Below are positions 7,744 to 17,155 of a DNA stretch of 64,000 nt, in pieces. This DNA is from an uncultured Hungatella sp. (GTDB taxonomy: Bacteria > Bacillota > Clostridia > Lachnospirales > Lachnospiraceae), in the NCBI GenBank assembly GCA_910579515.1, contig CAJTUV010000002.1, positions 62,001-126,000 on the forward strand, in the 5' to 3' direction. The translations under genes and the position numbers were made by a program. The stretch's first letter is position 1. Each line of letters opens with the position of its first letter. The notes beneath the pieces are model-generated. The model made no database searches and was not told where the DNA came from. It was given only the letters and a program-made list of their open reading frames with translations.

Positions 7744-9774
7744 GTGAAATTCCTGAAAAAACAGAAACTGGCGACACAAATCAGCCTTTTGACATCCATC
7801 ATTACGGTAGCAGGCCTTCTTCTGCTGTGGGGCAGCGTCATATACAAGACCACTGCTACCGTAAAAGCCAACCTTACAAACCAAATGACTGATGCGGTGA
7901 AAGCGAGAGCCGCCATCATTGATGATTATGTAGCTTCGGCAGAAGAATATATGACTGCCTTCGCACTCAGCAAGGAAGTTGAGGCTCTTTTACATGATCC
8001 AGAGAATCCTGATTTGATTCAACAAGCTCAACAATACACAGAAGAATTTGCTGCAGTCAAAGGAATTTTTGAGGGACTGTACATAGCCACGCCCGAAACA
8101 TATGTCCGTACGCACACGGCTAAAGATGTTGTCGGCATGATTACCCGTCCGGGTGACAAACTAGAACCATTCCAGCAAACTATTTTGTCACAGCCTAAGC
8201 TAACTAATCTGGGCATTATGAAATCACCCAGTACTGGAGCAATGATTCTTTCTATGTATTACCCTGTTTTTGACGGTCAGCAGTGTATTGGATATGTAGG
8301 CGCCGGCGTGTATGCCAATACTCTTATGGATTCCCTTTTGGAACTGGAAATCCATGGTCTGCCGAATATTGAATATGTGTTCATGAATGCGGAAACAGGA
8401 GTCTATCTCTATCACGAAAATGACGAGTTTCTGAATACAGAAACCACAGATTCCGGCTATAAGGAAATCATGCGGCGTGTACAATCCAGCCAGAGCACGC
8501 AGCCGGGAACTTATACTTACCGAGATGAAAACGGTGTAAAGAAGCTTGTGGTCTATCAATACCTGGCAGAGCGGGGCTGGATTTTTATGGTTAGGGATAA
8601 TACTTCCGAAGTATACCATCTTTTAGCGGACACAACCCTTACTACAGGATTAATCTGCGTGGCGGTCACAGTGTTGATCATCCTGTGCCTGATTCTGATG
8701 ATGCGTCGGGGTGGACGGAATTTAATGACTGTGGAACATGCCATCAGCCGTTTGGGACGACTGGAGCTGGAGGCAGATAAGGAACTGGATTTCTTGTTTG
8801 ACAGGGATGACGAAATTGGCAATATTGCCAGAACGACCCATGCCCTATGCGAGAGACTGCGTCTGACCATTGACGACATTGGCCGTATCCTGGGTGAGAT
8901 GGCGGACGGTAACATTGCCGTTGATGTGGCTCGCAGAGAATCCTATTACATTGGCGACTTCCAGACTCTGGCCACAAGCCTGAAAACAATCCGCACCAAG
9001 CTGCTTCGCCTCACCAGTAACATTGCAGAGGTCTCGAACCGTGTGACAAATGAGGCTGACCAGGTCTCACAAAATACGGTAAATTTGTCCCATGGGTTTT
9101 TAACTCAGGAATCCTCTGTTACACGCCTGACTGAGAGCGTGGGAGACATCACCACACAGATTTGTTCCAGTACGGATAGCTGTTCTGCAGCTCAAAGGCT
9201 GGTGGATCAGGCTGCTCTGCATACAGCTGAGGCAGATAAAAAGATGGCCGGTTTAACGAGCGCTATGGATAATATTGCTCATTCATCCGCCGAAATTGAG
9301 AAAATACTCAAAGTGATCGAAGATATCTCTTTCCAGACGAACGTCTTGGCATTGAATGCGGCTGTGGAAGCCGCTCGGGCTGGCAGCGCTGGCAAAGGCT
9401 TCGCTGTGGTAGCGGACGAAGTTCGGTCTCTGGCCGCAAAATCCGCTGAGGCTGCAAAAAATACTGCTGACTTGATCAACCGCTCTATTCAGGATGTCCA
9501 TACCGGAATGGAGGCGACTGTACAAGCGGCTGACATCATGCAGACAATCGGCGAATGTACCGGTGCGATCAGAGAACAGATACATGGGATTGCGGCGGCC
9601 AGTACACGCCAGTCGGATATGATCACCAGTGTAAATAAAGATATTGAAGAGATTTCCTATGTGGTGCAAAACAACTCTGTTGCTGTGCATCAGAGCGTTA
9701 ATACGCTCCAGGAACTATCAGGGCAGGCGAAAAAGCTTAACACCCTGGTGGGACAGTTTCAAATCGAGCGATGA
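7744..9774 (+). CDS. Methyl-accepting chemotaxis protein with dCache-type sensor
   Basis: Membrane chemoreceptor of 676 residues. N-terminal membrane helix at about 12-32, a periplasmic-side double-Cache-like ligand domain to about 290 (family marker YYPVFDGQQCIGYVGAGVY), a second helix at about 297-318, a HAMP-like linker with the DRDDEIGNIARTTHAL segment, and a cytoplasmic coiled-coil signalling domain. The hairpin tip that binds CheA/CheW is clear: NAAVEAARAGSAGKGFAVVADEVRSLA. It starts with GTG 7744 behind GGGAGGG. The ligand is unknown. It stands alone, followed by its own terminator. Confidence 0.93.
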   Translation: MKFLKKQKLATQISLLTSIITVAGLLLLWGSVIYKTTATVKANLTNQMTDAVKARAAIIDDYVASAEEYMTAFALSKEVEALLHDPENPDLIQQAQQYTEEFAAVKGIFEGLYIATPETYVRTHTAKDVVGMITRPGDKLEPFQQTILSQPKLTNLGIMKSPSTGAMILSMYYPVFDGQQCIGYVGAGVYANTLMDSLLELEIHGLPNIEYVFMNAETGVYLYHENDEFLNTETTDSGYKEIMRRVQSSQSTQPGTYTYRDENGVKKLVVYQYLAERGWIFMVRDNTSEVYHLLADTTLTTGLICVAVTVLIILCLILMMRRGGRNLMTVEHAISRLGRLELEADKELDFLFDRDDEIGNIARTTHALCERLRLTIDDIGRILGEMADGNIAVDVARRESYYIGDFQTLATSLKTIRTKLLRLTSNIAEVSNRVTNEADQVSQNTVNLSHGFLTQESSVTRLTESVGDITTQICSSTDSCSAAQRLVDQAALHTAEADKKMAGLTSAMDNIAHSSAEIEKILKVIEDISFQTNVLALNAAVEAARAGSAGKGFAVVADEVRSLAAKSAEAAKNTADLINRSIQDVHTGMEATVQAADIMQTIGECTGAIREQIHGIAAASTRQSDMITSVNKDIEEISYVVQNNSVAVHQSVNTLQELSGQAKKLNTLVGQFQIER

Positions 9775-9811
9775 GGAGTCATCGTGTTCTTAGTTCTATC
9801 TTTTATAGTCA

Positions 9812-9844
9812 GCCGTCACGATTCAAAGTGGCGGCGATTTTTTT
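9812..9844 (+). terminator. Rho-independent terminator of the chemoreceptor gene
   Basis: GCCGTCAC pairs with GTGGCGGC (one G-U) across an 8-base loop, followed by a run of seven T. Confidence 0.8.
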
Positions 9845-9921
9845 CCCTTAAAGACAGCAGCGGTTATTCTATACAAACCCCCATCATTGTTATAAAATAG
9901 AGTCAGGGAGGAAGAAACAAA

Positions 9922-12900
9922 ATGGACTTTGGGAAAGACGTTTTTGATTTAATAATGGAGTTAATATCACTATATGATTTTGGGCGAAGCGCATGCAATA
10001 AGCTAATGGAAAAAAGTCAGTTTGAAAAGAATCGCAGCGCCAGAACCGACATCAGCGTCCAATTACAAGAAAAATTACATACTTTTATGCGAAACCATGA
10101 AGAAAGCTTATTTTTGGATTCCGATTGGTTTTTCAATTTTCTAAAATATCAGCATCCGATAGAAAAGATAATAGAATATACGATAGGGGAGAACCGTAAA
10201 ACTCTAACATATTCCCAGAACTGCTTTATAGACGGCCTTGTAGGTGATGCGCAGAGAGCGGCGGAAGGGAGAGGCGGGATATTTAGGTTAGAGGATAAGT
10301 CTGTTTTAAAGGAATTATTTCGATTATTGATTGACTCGCTTAAAAGTATTTTAGATGGTCAAATGGATCTGCCGCAGATGTATGGAAAGAATGAGATAAT
10401 ACGAAACATCTGGCAGTCTCATGAATTACAGAATACCCAATTTGAAACTATGCTTGCAGCAAGAAAAAGAAGGTTTGCAGAGAAATCTTATGAGTATCCA
10501 AAGCCTCATATAAAACGTTTTTGCTATAACCAGGAGAACCGACTGACAGGTAAAAGTGAATTTGTAAACAGGTTTCAGCTGACAAAATTATGTCAGAGGC
10601 ATCCGTTTATTGTCCTGTTAGGAGAAGCTGGAAATGGGAAATCCACGGAGTTACAGTGGACGGCGGCATATTATAGTGAACATCCAAACTTGCCAAGGCC
10701 GGTTTATTTGACATTAAAAACGTATATGGACGAAACCATAGAGAACTTAGCGAAAAAACAGGGCTTTTTTATAGAGGAAGAGCAAGAGCTGTTTTTTCTG
10801 ATTGACGGGTTTGATGAGATATCAGGCGGCAATAAACAGAACTTTTTAAAACAGTTGACGGTTTATCATGAGCAGAATCCGAAAGCAAGATTTCTGGTGT
10901 CTGCAAGGAACAATTTTTATCGAAAAGATCTTCTGGGAGATTTTTTTGAAACCGTATGGATAGAGCCTTTAAGATACGAAGATGCGATCGCATTTATCCG
11001 GGAATCAGGCATAGAGGATGAAGAATTTATAACAGAAATCAAGAAACATAATCTGAAAGAATTGCTGTTGATTCCCTTCTATTTGATTGAACTATGTAAA
11101 ATCTATAAGGCAAAAAAGACGCTTCCGAAACAAAACCAGTTGATGGAAGAGCTGATAGAACAAAAATTTGCAGAGGACTCAAAGAAGTTTCGAATGACAA
11201 TGGATGTTGATTTCTTGGAACAAAGATCGAAAGTGTTTTCTCAGCTTCAGAAGATTGCAGTTGCAATGCATGGAATGGATTGTCATTTTCTGCAGGAGAG
11301 CGATTATGAGAAACTGCTTCCTTCCCCAAAGGAGCGAGAGCTTTTGCGCTTTAGCAGTATTTGGAAATCACAGGAAGGAGGATGGCTGTTTTCTCATAAT
11401 AATTTTAGTGAATATCTGGCTGCTGAATATCTTGGACAGTGTTCCCTTGACGACGTAAAGAAGCTTGTATGTGCCGGATATCCAGAATTGGGAATTTGCA
11501 GAAACTGGAATCATGTACTGTCGTATTTGCTTTCCATGGAGAATAAGGATATGGAAGAGTGGCTTTTGGAAGAGGATTTTACCTTGTTTTTTGATTCTGA
11601 CAAGAATCGGATTCCGATTGCAAAGCGTTCAAAAATTCTGAGGAAAGAGTGGGAGAGATTAAAAAGCCAGCATGAATGGATTACAAGCCAGCGATATCGG
11701 CCGGAAAAATTAATGCAATTTGGAATGAATTATCCAGAAGTCCAGATATTTCTTGAGGAGATTAAAAATCCTTCAGATATTATTGTACAACAGAACGCGA
11801 TCCTTGCATTGGGATATTGTCCGAATTTATTTGGATGCGGTGGTAAAGTGCGGGATACTCTAATGGAGGTATGTCAAAAACCACAGGAGCATGGATGTGT
11901 TTATGAGCGCGCGATACTTTGTATTCTGAAACTGGGACTGATGGGGGAAAGCGAATTTGAAACATTAATGAAAATTTTTTGGGATACGGATTCTTCAGAG
12001 GTCCGTTATGCACTTTATTGCAGCATCCGTTTTTTAGGAGAGGCGGATCGGTATATTAGGTTTCTGACAAATGGACTGAAATATGTCTGCCTCAGAAAAG
12101 GCAGATTAGGAAATGAGGCGTTTGAGCTGCATTATACTATGATGGAAATAGAGGACCCCTCTGCATCGATAGAGGTTATTAAGGAGTTGACAGAAAACGA
12201 CAGCTACTACTATATCTTTGAGATTGATAAGGTGATAGACCACATTTTCACCAAATTTAAAGAAAATGAAGTGAGGTTTTCAGGTGATAACTGGGAGCTG
12301 TTGGCAAAGTTTTATGAGAAAGTGACTTCTCTTGGGAGACATAACCTGGAAACGCTCGTATTAACCTATTTTTCGTCTGTTGGAGAAAAAATAAGGTTAT
12401 TTGAATATGAGTTGAAAAAAGTGGCGGAAGGTAAAGCTTCATGGATTTTTTTAAGGCCGTTGGTTGACGATACAAGTTCCAAATGGGCGATGGAGCAATA
12501 TAAAGACGGGAAGCTGGATCAGGCGCAGGTAAAGTGGTGTCTTGATGTGATGGATGAGGAAAACGCAGCGTTTAACGAACTCAAGGCGTTATACTTTGAA
12601 AGAAGCGGTTTTCAGATACCAGACCGAATCAAGATTGACTATGCTGCCCTTTGCAGCAAGGGAAAGGCTGATTATCAGAAAGCGATTATAAGAAAAGAAA
12701 GCTATCTTTCCTTAGTTGATGAGCTGATATGTTTATATGGAAAGAAGGAATTGAAACAGAAGGATTTGGAGGAAAGCTGTCTTGAGTGGAAGCAGAATCG
12801 GTATGATTTAGAGGCAATTAAAATGGATTTTCTCCGCAGCGGTGATAGACAAACGGTACAGCAGTGGAGAGAAAGTATTAAGAAAGAGTGGGAAGAGTTT

Positions 12901-14022
12901 GAGGGCTTTCTCCTTTTAAATTGGCTGTACAGTCATAACCGTGAGAGGGAGGATATTCCGAAGGAAATAGAGGCGGCGGCCCGTGCCTATTTTGACAGAA
13001 ATATAGAGACCATAGACTTTTTTCAGGCAGTTAAATGGCAGACAGATGAAACGTATCAGATCATAGACTGGCGGGGACAAAAGCTTCTTTATTTTGCGTG
13101 GCTATTTGATTTTCCAATGGAGAAGAGTAAGGCAGAAGGGATATTAGTCTCTGCTTATTTTTTAGACGAAGGGCAGACGCGCAGCCTTCTGGAACGATAT
13201 TTTGACAAAGAAGAATTAAGAAAGTTGATTCTGAACAATATGATGGAAGGTGAACTCAAAGGAATTGATATGGAGCTCCATCTGGGGTATTGCAAAGAGC
13301 TGGAAATTCGTGAGTGTGCAGATAAGATCTATAACATAGCAGTGGATCATACTCGGCCGGAGTGGGTTCGGGAAAGGGCGGTGGACTATTTTTATAATAT
13401 CATTGGAGCGGAGGCAGTATGTCAGGAGATTCTTCCTAAATTAGGTGGAAGACTGTTTCTGGATACGGTTTCCCAAATTGTGGAAGAGGAACCGGAGGGA
13501 CTGGCAGATATCCTTTGGGAATATTCTCAAAAGAGTGAAGAGGATAAGGTCTTCTGCTACAGGTATCTGATTCAACTGAAGGATAACCGGGGATTAAAAG
13601 CTTATGGAAAGCTTTTGGAAGAGAGACGAAAAGTAGAGATGAATCCGGCAGAAGATGGATTATTGAGAAATATTGGGAGTATTCGGAACGAGGAGCTATG
13701 GGAAGAATTATTTAATCTTGTGGAGCTGTGGTGCCAGCCAGATTTTGAGGACGCCAAATTTGAGGGGCTTGGCCAGGAACTGAGGAGAGCGCTTTCTGGA
13801 ATAGCGGGAAACAGCGAGGAGGGATACCAGGCAGTGATGGCTGTGCTGGAAGAAAAAAGCAGTAAAGAGGCAGTAACATTTTTTAAGAAAGTGCAATTAG
13901 AACATTGGAAGGGGGAGGCAAGGGAGAATTATAAGCAGAGTGTCCAGAGAAAATGGTCTGTTGATGAGATGGAAAGATGGCTGGCAAGAGATGCTGCGGT
14001 TCCGTTTCCCAGCGTGACTTGA
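9922..14022 (+). CDS. NACHT/STAND NTPase with long helical C-terminal region; candidate anti-phage protein
   Basis: A 1366-residue protein. Residues 1-200 have no domain I recognise. An NTPase of NACHT type follows: Walker A GEAGNGKST (234-242), Walker B FFLIDGFDEI (291-300), a sensor segment LVSARNNFYR near 330, then a winged-helix-like region and about 800 residues of helical, probably TPR/HEAT-like repeats. This is the layout of bacterial NLR-like STAND proteins (Avs and related families), in which the C-terminus senses a phage protein and oligomerisation drives an N-terminal effector. No nuclease, protease or TIR motif is seen at the N-terminus, so the effector is unknown. Single-gene unit with its own terminator between housekeeping genes. 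A different signalling ATPase role is possible. Confidence 0.75.
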   Translation: MDFGKDVFDLIMELISLYDFGRSACNKLMEKSQFEKNRSARTDISVQLQEKLHTFMRNHEESLFLDSDWFFNFLKYQHPIEKIIEYTIGENRKTLTYSQNCFIDGLVGDAQRAAEGRGGIFRLEDKSVLKELFRLLIDSLKSILDGQMDLPQMYGKNEIIRNIWQSHELQNTQFETMLAARKRRFAEKSYEYPKPHIKRFCYNQENRLTGKSEFVNRFQLTKLCQRHPFIVLLGEAGNGKSTELQWTAAYYSEHPNLPRPVYLTLKTYMDETIENLAKKQGFFIEEEQELFFLIDGFDEISGGNKQNFLKQLTVYHEQNPKARFLVSARNNFYRKDLLGDFFETVWIEPLRYEDAIAFIRESGIEDEEFITEIKKHNLKELLLIPFYLIELCKIYKAKKTLPKQNQLMEELIEQKFAEDSKKFRMTMDVDFLEQRSKVFSQLQKIAVAMHGMDCHFLQESDYEKLLPSPKERELLRFSSIWKSQEGGWLFSHNNFSEYLAAEYLGQCSLDDVKKLVCAGYPELGICRNWNHVLSYLLSMENKDMEEWLLEEDFTLFFDSDKNRIPIAKRSKILRKEWERLKSQHEWITSQRYRPEKLMQFGMNYPEVQIFLEEIKNPSDIIVQQNAILALGYCPNLFGCGGKVRDTLMEVCQKPQEHGCVYERAILCILKLGLMGESEFETLMKIFWDTDSSEVRYALYCSIRFLGEADRYIRFLTNGLKYVCLRKGRLGNEAFELHYTMMEIEDPSASIEVIKELTENDSYYYIFEIDKVIDHIFTKFKENEVRFSGDNWELLAKFYEKVTSLGRHNLETLVLTYFSSVGEKIRLFEYELKKVAEGKASWIFLRPLVDDTSSKWAMEQYKDGKLDQAQVKWCLDVMDEENAAFNELKALYFERSGFQIPDRIKIDYAALCSKGKADYQKAIIRKESYLSLVDELICLYGKKELKQKDLEESCLEWKQNRYDLEAIKMDFLRSGDRQTVQQWRESIKKEWEEFEGFLLLNWLYSHNREREDIPKEIEAAARAYFDRNIETIDFFQAVKWQTDETYQIIDWRGQKLLYFAWLFDFPMEKSKAEGILVSAYFLDEGQTRSLLERYFDKEELRKLILNNMMEGELKGIDMELHLGYCKELEIRECADKIYNIAVDHTRPEWVRERAVDYFYNIIGAEAVCQEILPKLGGRLFLDTVSQIVEEEPEGLADILWEYSQKSEEDKVFCYRYLIQLKDNRGLKAYGKLLEERRKVEMNPAEDGLLRNIGSIRNEELWEELFNLVELWCQPDFEDAKFEGLGQELRRALSGIAGNSEEGYQAVMAVLEEKSSKEAVTFFKKVQLEHWKGEARENYKQSVQRKWSVDEMERWLARDAAVPFPSVT

Positions 14023-14030
14023 ATGTAATA

Positions 14031-14065
14031 GCCGCCGCTGCTTCAAGCAGCGGCGACATTTTTTT
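14031..14065. terminator. Strong terminator between the NACHT gene and argG
   Basis: GCCGCCGCTG pairs with CAGCGGCGAC over a 7-base loop, followed by a T run on the plus strand. It lies between convergent genes; the plus strand has the better T tract. Confidence 0.85.
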
Positions 14066-14071
14066 GCCAGT

Positions 14072-15295
14072 TTATTGATTCTTCTCAGCCTCAGCCATTT
14101 TCAGAGCACGAACTTTTAGTGGAAGGCCAAAGAGGGTGATAAACCCGTCTGCATCGTGATGATCGTACAGTTCTCCAGTGGTAAAGGAGGCCAGGGACTC
14201 GCTGTACAGGGAGTAAGGAGAGGTGGTTCCGGCTTTGATGATATTGCCTTTATACAGCTTGAATTTCACTTCGCCGGTCACATAGGCCTGGGTGGATTCT
14301 ATAAAGGCCTGAACCGCTTCCCGAAGAGGGGTAAACCATTTTCCCTCATAAACGATTTGAGCCATCTTATTACCCATATCCTTCTTCACTTCCATAGTGG
14401 CTCTGTCCAGAACCAGCTCCTCTAACTGCTGGTGAGCTTCCATTAAAATGGTTCCGCCAGGAGTTTCATAAACGCCGCGGGATTTCATGCCCACCACGCG
14501 GTTCTCCACAATATCTACAATTCCGATGCCGTGTTTGCCTCCAAGTTCATTGAGCTTGCGGATAATGTCGGACACTTTCATGGCTTCGCCGTTTATGCTG
14601 ATGGGAACTCCCTTTTCAAAGGTCATGGTCACGTATTCACCCTCGTCGGGAGCTTTTTCAGGGGTCACACCCAATACGAGCAGATGTTCATAGTTGGGTT
14701 CGCTGGCTGGGTCTTCCAGCTCTAATCCCTCGTGACTGATATGCCACAGGTTGCGGTCACGGCTGTAGCTGTTGTCTGCAGAGAAGGGAAGATGGATATT
14801 GTGCTGCCTGCAGTATTCGATCTCGTCTTCACGGGAATTCATGGTCCACAGATCAGTCATGCGCCAGGGGGCGATAATCTTTAAATCAGGAGCCAGAGCT
14901 TTGATGCCAAGCTCAAAACGAATTTGGTCGTTGCCTTTGCCGGTGGCGCCGTGGCAGATGGCAGTAGCTCCTTCTTTTCTTGCAATTTCCACCAAACGCT
15001 TTGCAATGGCTGGACGTGCCATGGAGGTCCCTAATAAATATTTATTCTCATAAACAGCTCCTGCCTGAACGCAGGGAACGATGTAATTGTCACAGAAATC
15101 GTCTACCAGGTCTTCAATGTATAATTTGGAAGCTCCGGATAGTTTGGCTCTCTCTTCCAGGCCGTCCAGCTCATTTCCCTGTCCGCAGTCGATGCAGCAG
15201 CAGATGACTTCGTAATCAAAATTTTCCTTCAACCATGGAATGATGGCTGTGGTGTCTAATCCGCCGGAATAGGCTAAGATAACTTTTTCTTTCAT
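14072..15295 (-). CDS. argG: Argininosuccinate synthase
   Basis: Joins citrulline and aspartate with ATP to form argininosuccinate, the penultimate step of arginine synthesis. 407 residues is the normal length. The ATP PP-loop SGGLDTT is at residues 10-16, and family blocks GNDQIRFELG, WRMTDLW and the YEHLLVLGV segment follow. ATG 15295 sits behind AGGAGG. It is divergent from argC-argJ-argB-argD, and ArgR-box-like sites lie between the two units. argF and argH are not in the window. Confidence 0.97.
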   Translation of the reverse strand: MKEKVILAYSGGLDTTAIIPWLKENFDYEVICCCIDCGQGNELDGLEERAKLSGASKLYIEDLVDDFCDNYIVPCVQAGAVYENKYLLGTSMARPAIAKRLVEIARKEGATAICHGATGKGNDQIRFELGIKALAPDLKIIAPWRMTDLWTMNSREDEIEYCRQHNIHLPFSADNSYSRDRNLWHISHEGLELEDPASEPNYEHLLVLGVTPEKAPDEGEYVTMTFEKGVPISINGEAMKVSDIIRKLNELGGKHGIGIVDIVENRVVGMKSRGVYETPGGTILMEAHQQLEELVLDRATMEVKKDMGNKMAQIVYEGKWFTPLREAVQAFIESTQAYVTGEVKFKLYKGNIIKAGTTSPYSLYSESLASFTTGELYDHHDADGFITLFGLPLKVRALKMAEAEKNQ

Positions 15296-15341
15296 GTGTA
15301 TGTCCTCCTGAAATGAAAACTCTTATAATTATTTTTGAACA

Positions 15342-15355
15342 TTCATAAATATACA
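15342..15355. promoter_or_regulatory. ArgR-box-like operator on the argG side
   Basis: Read on the minus strand, TGTATATTTATGAA matches the ARG box TGNATWWWWATNCA at all but one defined position. It lies about 47 bases upstream of the argG start codon, where bound ArgR could repress argG. Confidence 0.45.
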
Positions 15356-15412
15356 ACATTTTTAGGGAAAATGCAAGAGGCATTCATTTTTTATAAAAAA
15401 GTAGAAATAATA

Positions 15413-15447
15413 TTGCATATTATACATAATTAATGTATAATTATAAA
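15413..15447 (+). promoter_or_regulatory. argC operon promoter with overlapping ArgR-box-like site
   Basis: TTGCAT (15413-15418), 17-base spacer, TATAAT (15436-15441). The sequence TGTATAATTATAAA (15434-15447) covers the -10 box and fits the ARG-box pattern with one mismatch. A second half-match (TGCATATTATACA) overlaps the -35. Arginine-dependent repression by ArgR is the natural reading. Confidence 0.6.
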
Positions 15448-15578
15448 CCGATGCCGTAAAGATGAAAAATAAAAGAAGTTAAAGCAGTTTGTGCTTTTCA
15501 AGAGAGGAAAAAGTTATTATAATAGGAAGGGCGCCGGGAGAATTTTGCCCGGGGAATGATAAGACAGGAGATTACATT

Positions 15579-16619
15579 ATGATTAAAGTGGGAATTATCG
15601 GTTCTACCGGATATGCAGGAGGGGAACTGGCAAGGCTGTTGCTTCAGCGGGAAGACGTGGAAATTAAATGGTATGGCTCGAAAAGCTATGTAGGGCAGAA
15701 GTATGCCGCCGTTTATCAAAATATGTTTCAGATTGTGGAGGAGGTTTGCAGGGAAGAGGATATGACCAGATTGGCAAAGGAAGTGGACGTGATTTTTACG
15801 GCTACGCCTCAGGGTTTGTGCGCCTCTCTGGTAAGTGAAGAGATTTTATCTGAGACGAAACTTATAGATTTGAGCGCCGATTTCCGCATTAAGGATGTAG
15901 CGGTTTATGAGGAGTGGTATAAAATAAAACACCCGTCTCCTCAATTTATTGAGGAGGCTGTCTATGGGCTTCCTGAGATTAATCGGGAGGCTGTGAAAAA
16001 GGCCAGACTGGTTGCCAATCCGGGTTGCTATCCTACCTGTTCTACACTGACTGTTTATCCTTTGGCAAAGGAAGGTCTGATTAATACAGATACCTTGATT
16101 ATTGACGCCAAGTCAGGGGTGTCTGGAGCGGGGAGAGGCGCTAAGGTGGATAACCTGTACTGTGAGGTTAACGAAAGCTGCAAAGCCTATGGAGTGGCTG
16201 TTCACCGCCATACGCCGGAGATCGAAGAACAGTTAACATATGCTGCGGGAAAATCAGTGCTTTTAAATTTTACTCCCCACCTGATTCCTATGAATCGGGG
16301 GATTTTGATAACGGCTTACGCTTCTTTGACAAGGGAGGTTTCCTATGAAGAGGTGAAGGCTGTTTATGACAAGTATTATGAGGCGGAGCAGTTTGTAAGA
16401 GTTTTGGAGAAAGATGTGTGCCCTCAGACCAGATGGGTGGAGGGGAGCAATTTTGTGGATGTGAATTTTAAGATTGATCCCAGAACAAAGCGTGTGATTA
16501 TGATGGGAGCCATGGACAATGTGGTGAAGGGCGCGGCAGGACAGGCCGTGCAGAATATGAATCTTTTATTTGGACTGCCAGAGAACACGGGACTGAAACA
16601 GATTCCACTGTTTCCGTAA
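15579..16619 (+). CDS. argC: N-acetyl-gamma-glutamyl-phosphate reductase
   Basis: NADPH-dependent reduction of N-acetylglutamyl phosphate to the semialdehyde, third step of arginine synthesis. The dinucleotide-binding start is VGIIGSTGYAGGELARLL and the active-site cysteine sits in ANPGCYPT. 346 residues is the family length. I use ATG 15579, with AGGAG eight bases upstream; the in-frame start at 15489 would add 30 residues unlike ArgC. First gene of the arginine operon, about 130 bases after its promoter. Confidence 0.96.
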   Translation: MIKVGIIGSTGYAGGELARLLLQREDVEIKWYGSKSYVGQKYAAVYQNMFQIVEEVCREEDMTRLAKEVDVIFTATPQGLCASLVSEEILSETKLIDLSADFRIKDVAVYEEWYKIKHPSPQFIEEAVYGLPEINREAVKKARLVANPGCYPTCSTLTVYPLAKEGLINTDTLIIDAKSGVSGAGRGAKVDNLYCEVNESCKAYGVAVHRHTPEIEEQLTYAAGKSVLLNFTPHLIPMNRGILITAYASLTREVSYEEVKAVYDKYYEAEQFVRVLEKDVCPQTRWVEGSNFVDVNFKIDPRTKRVIMMGAMDNVVKGAAGQAVQNMNLLFGLPENTGLKQIPLFP

Positions 16620-16677
16620 ACGTTCCGTGGTGTTTTTTGGCAAGAGCGTAACGATATAGAAGCAGGAGCGGCAGAAG

Positions 16678-17142
16678 ATGGCAGGAACGATGAGCATCAA
16701 TATCCGTGTGATGGCGCCGGAGGATTATGATAAAGTATACCAGCTATGGCTGAGTATCACCGGATTTGGTATCCGGTCTGTGGATGATTCCAGAGAAGGG
16801 GTGGCCAGGTTTCTGAAAAGAAATCCAACGACCAGTGTGGTGGCAGAGCAGAATGGCCGGATTGTCGGGTCTATTATGTGCGGTCATGACGGGAGGACAG
16901 GCTGCTTTTACCATGTGTGTGTTGCCAGGGATTACCGAAAACATGGGGTAGGTTACCGGATGGTGCGGTTTGCTGTCAGGGCTTTGATTGAGGAAGGCGT
17001 CAGCAAGGTCACTTTGATTGCATTTAAGGAGAATCAGGTGGGAAACGTGTTCTGGAAGAGCCTTGGGTGGACTCAGAGGGAAGATGTGAATTACTATGAC
17101 CTGATTCTCAATGAAGAGAATATTACAAATTTTGTGAAATAG
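16678..17142 (+). CDS. GNAT family N-acetyltransferase inside the arginine operon
   Basis: A 154-residue acetyl-CoA-dependent acetyltransferase. The core GNAT signature is visible: VVAEQNGRIVGSIMCG, then the pyrophosphate-binding RKHGVGYRMVRFAV, and a C-terminal NVFWKSLGWTQREDVNYYDL. Substrate unknown. It sits between argC and argJ, ends within the argJ ribosome site, and so is expressed with arginine synthesis. A role as an N-acetylglutamate synthase that primes the argJ cycle is possible but not shown by the sequence; many GNATs have unrelated substrates. A start 12 bases later (ATG 16690) is equally plausible. Confidence 0.85.
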   Translation: MAGTMSINIRVMAPEDYDKVYQLWLSITGFGIRSVDDSREGVARFLKRNPTTSVVAEQNGRIVGSIMCGHDGRTGCFYHVCVARDYRKHGVGYRMVRFAVRALIEEGVSKVTLIAFKENQVGNVFWKSLGWTQREDVNYYDLILNEENITNFVK

Positions 17143-17155
17143 GGAGGATTTGGAT

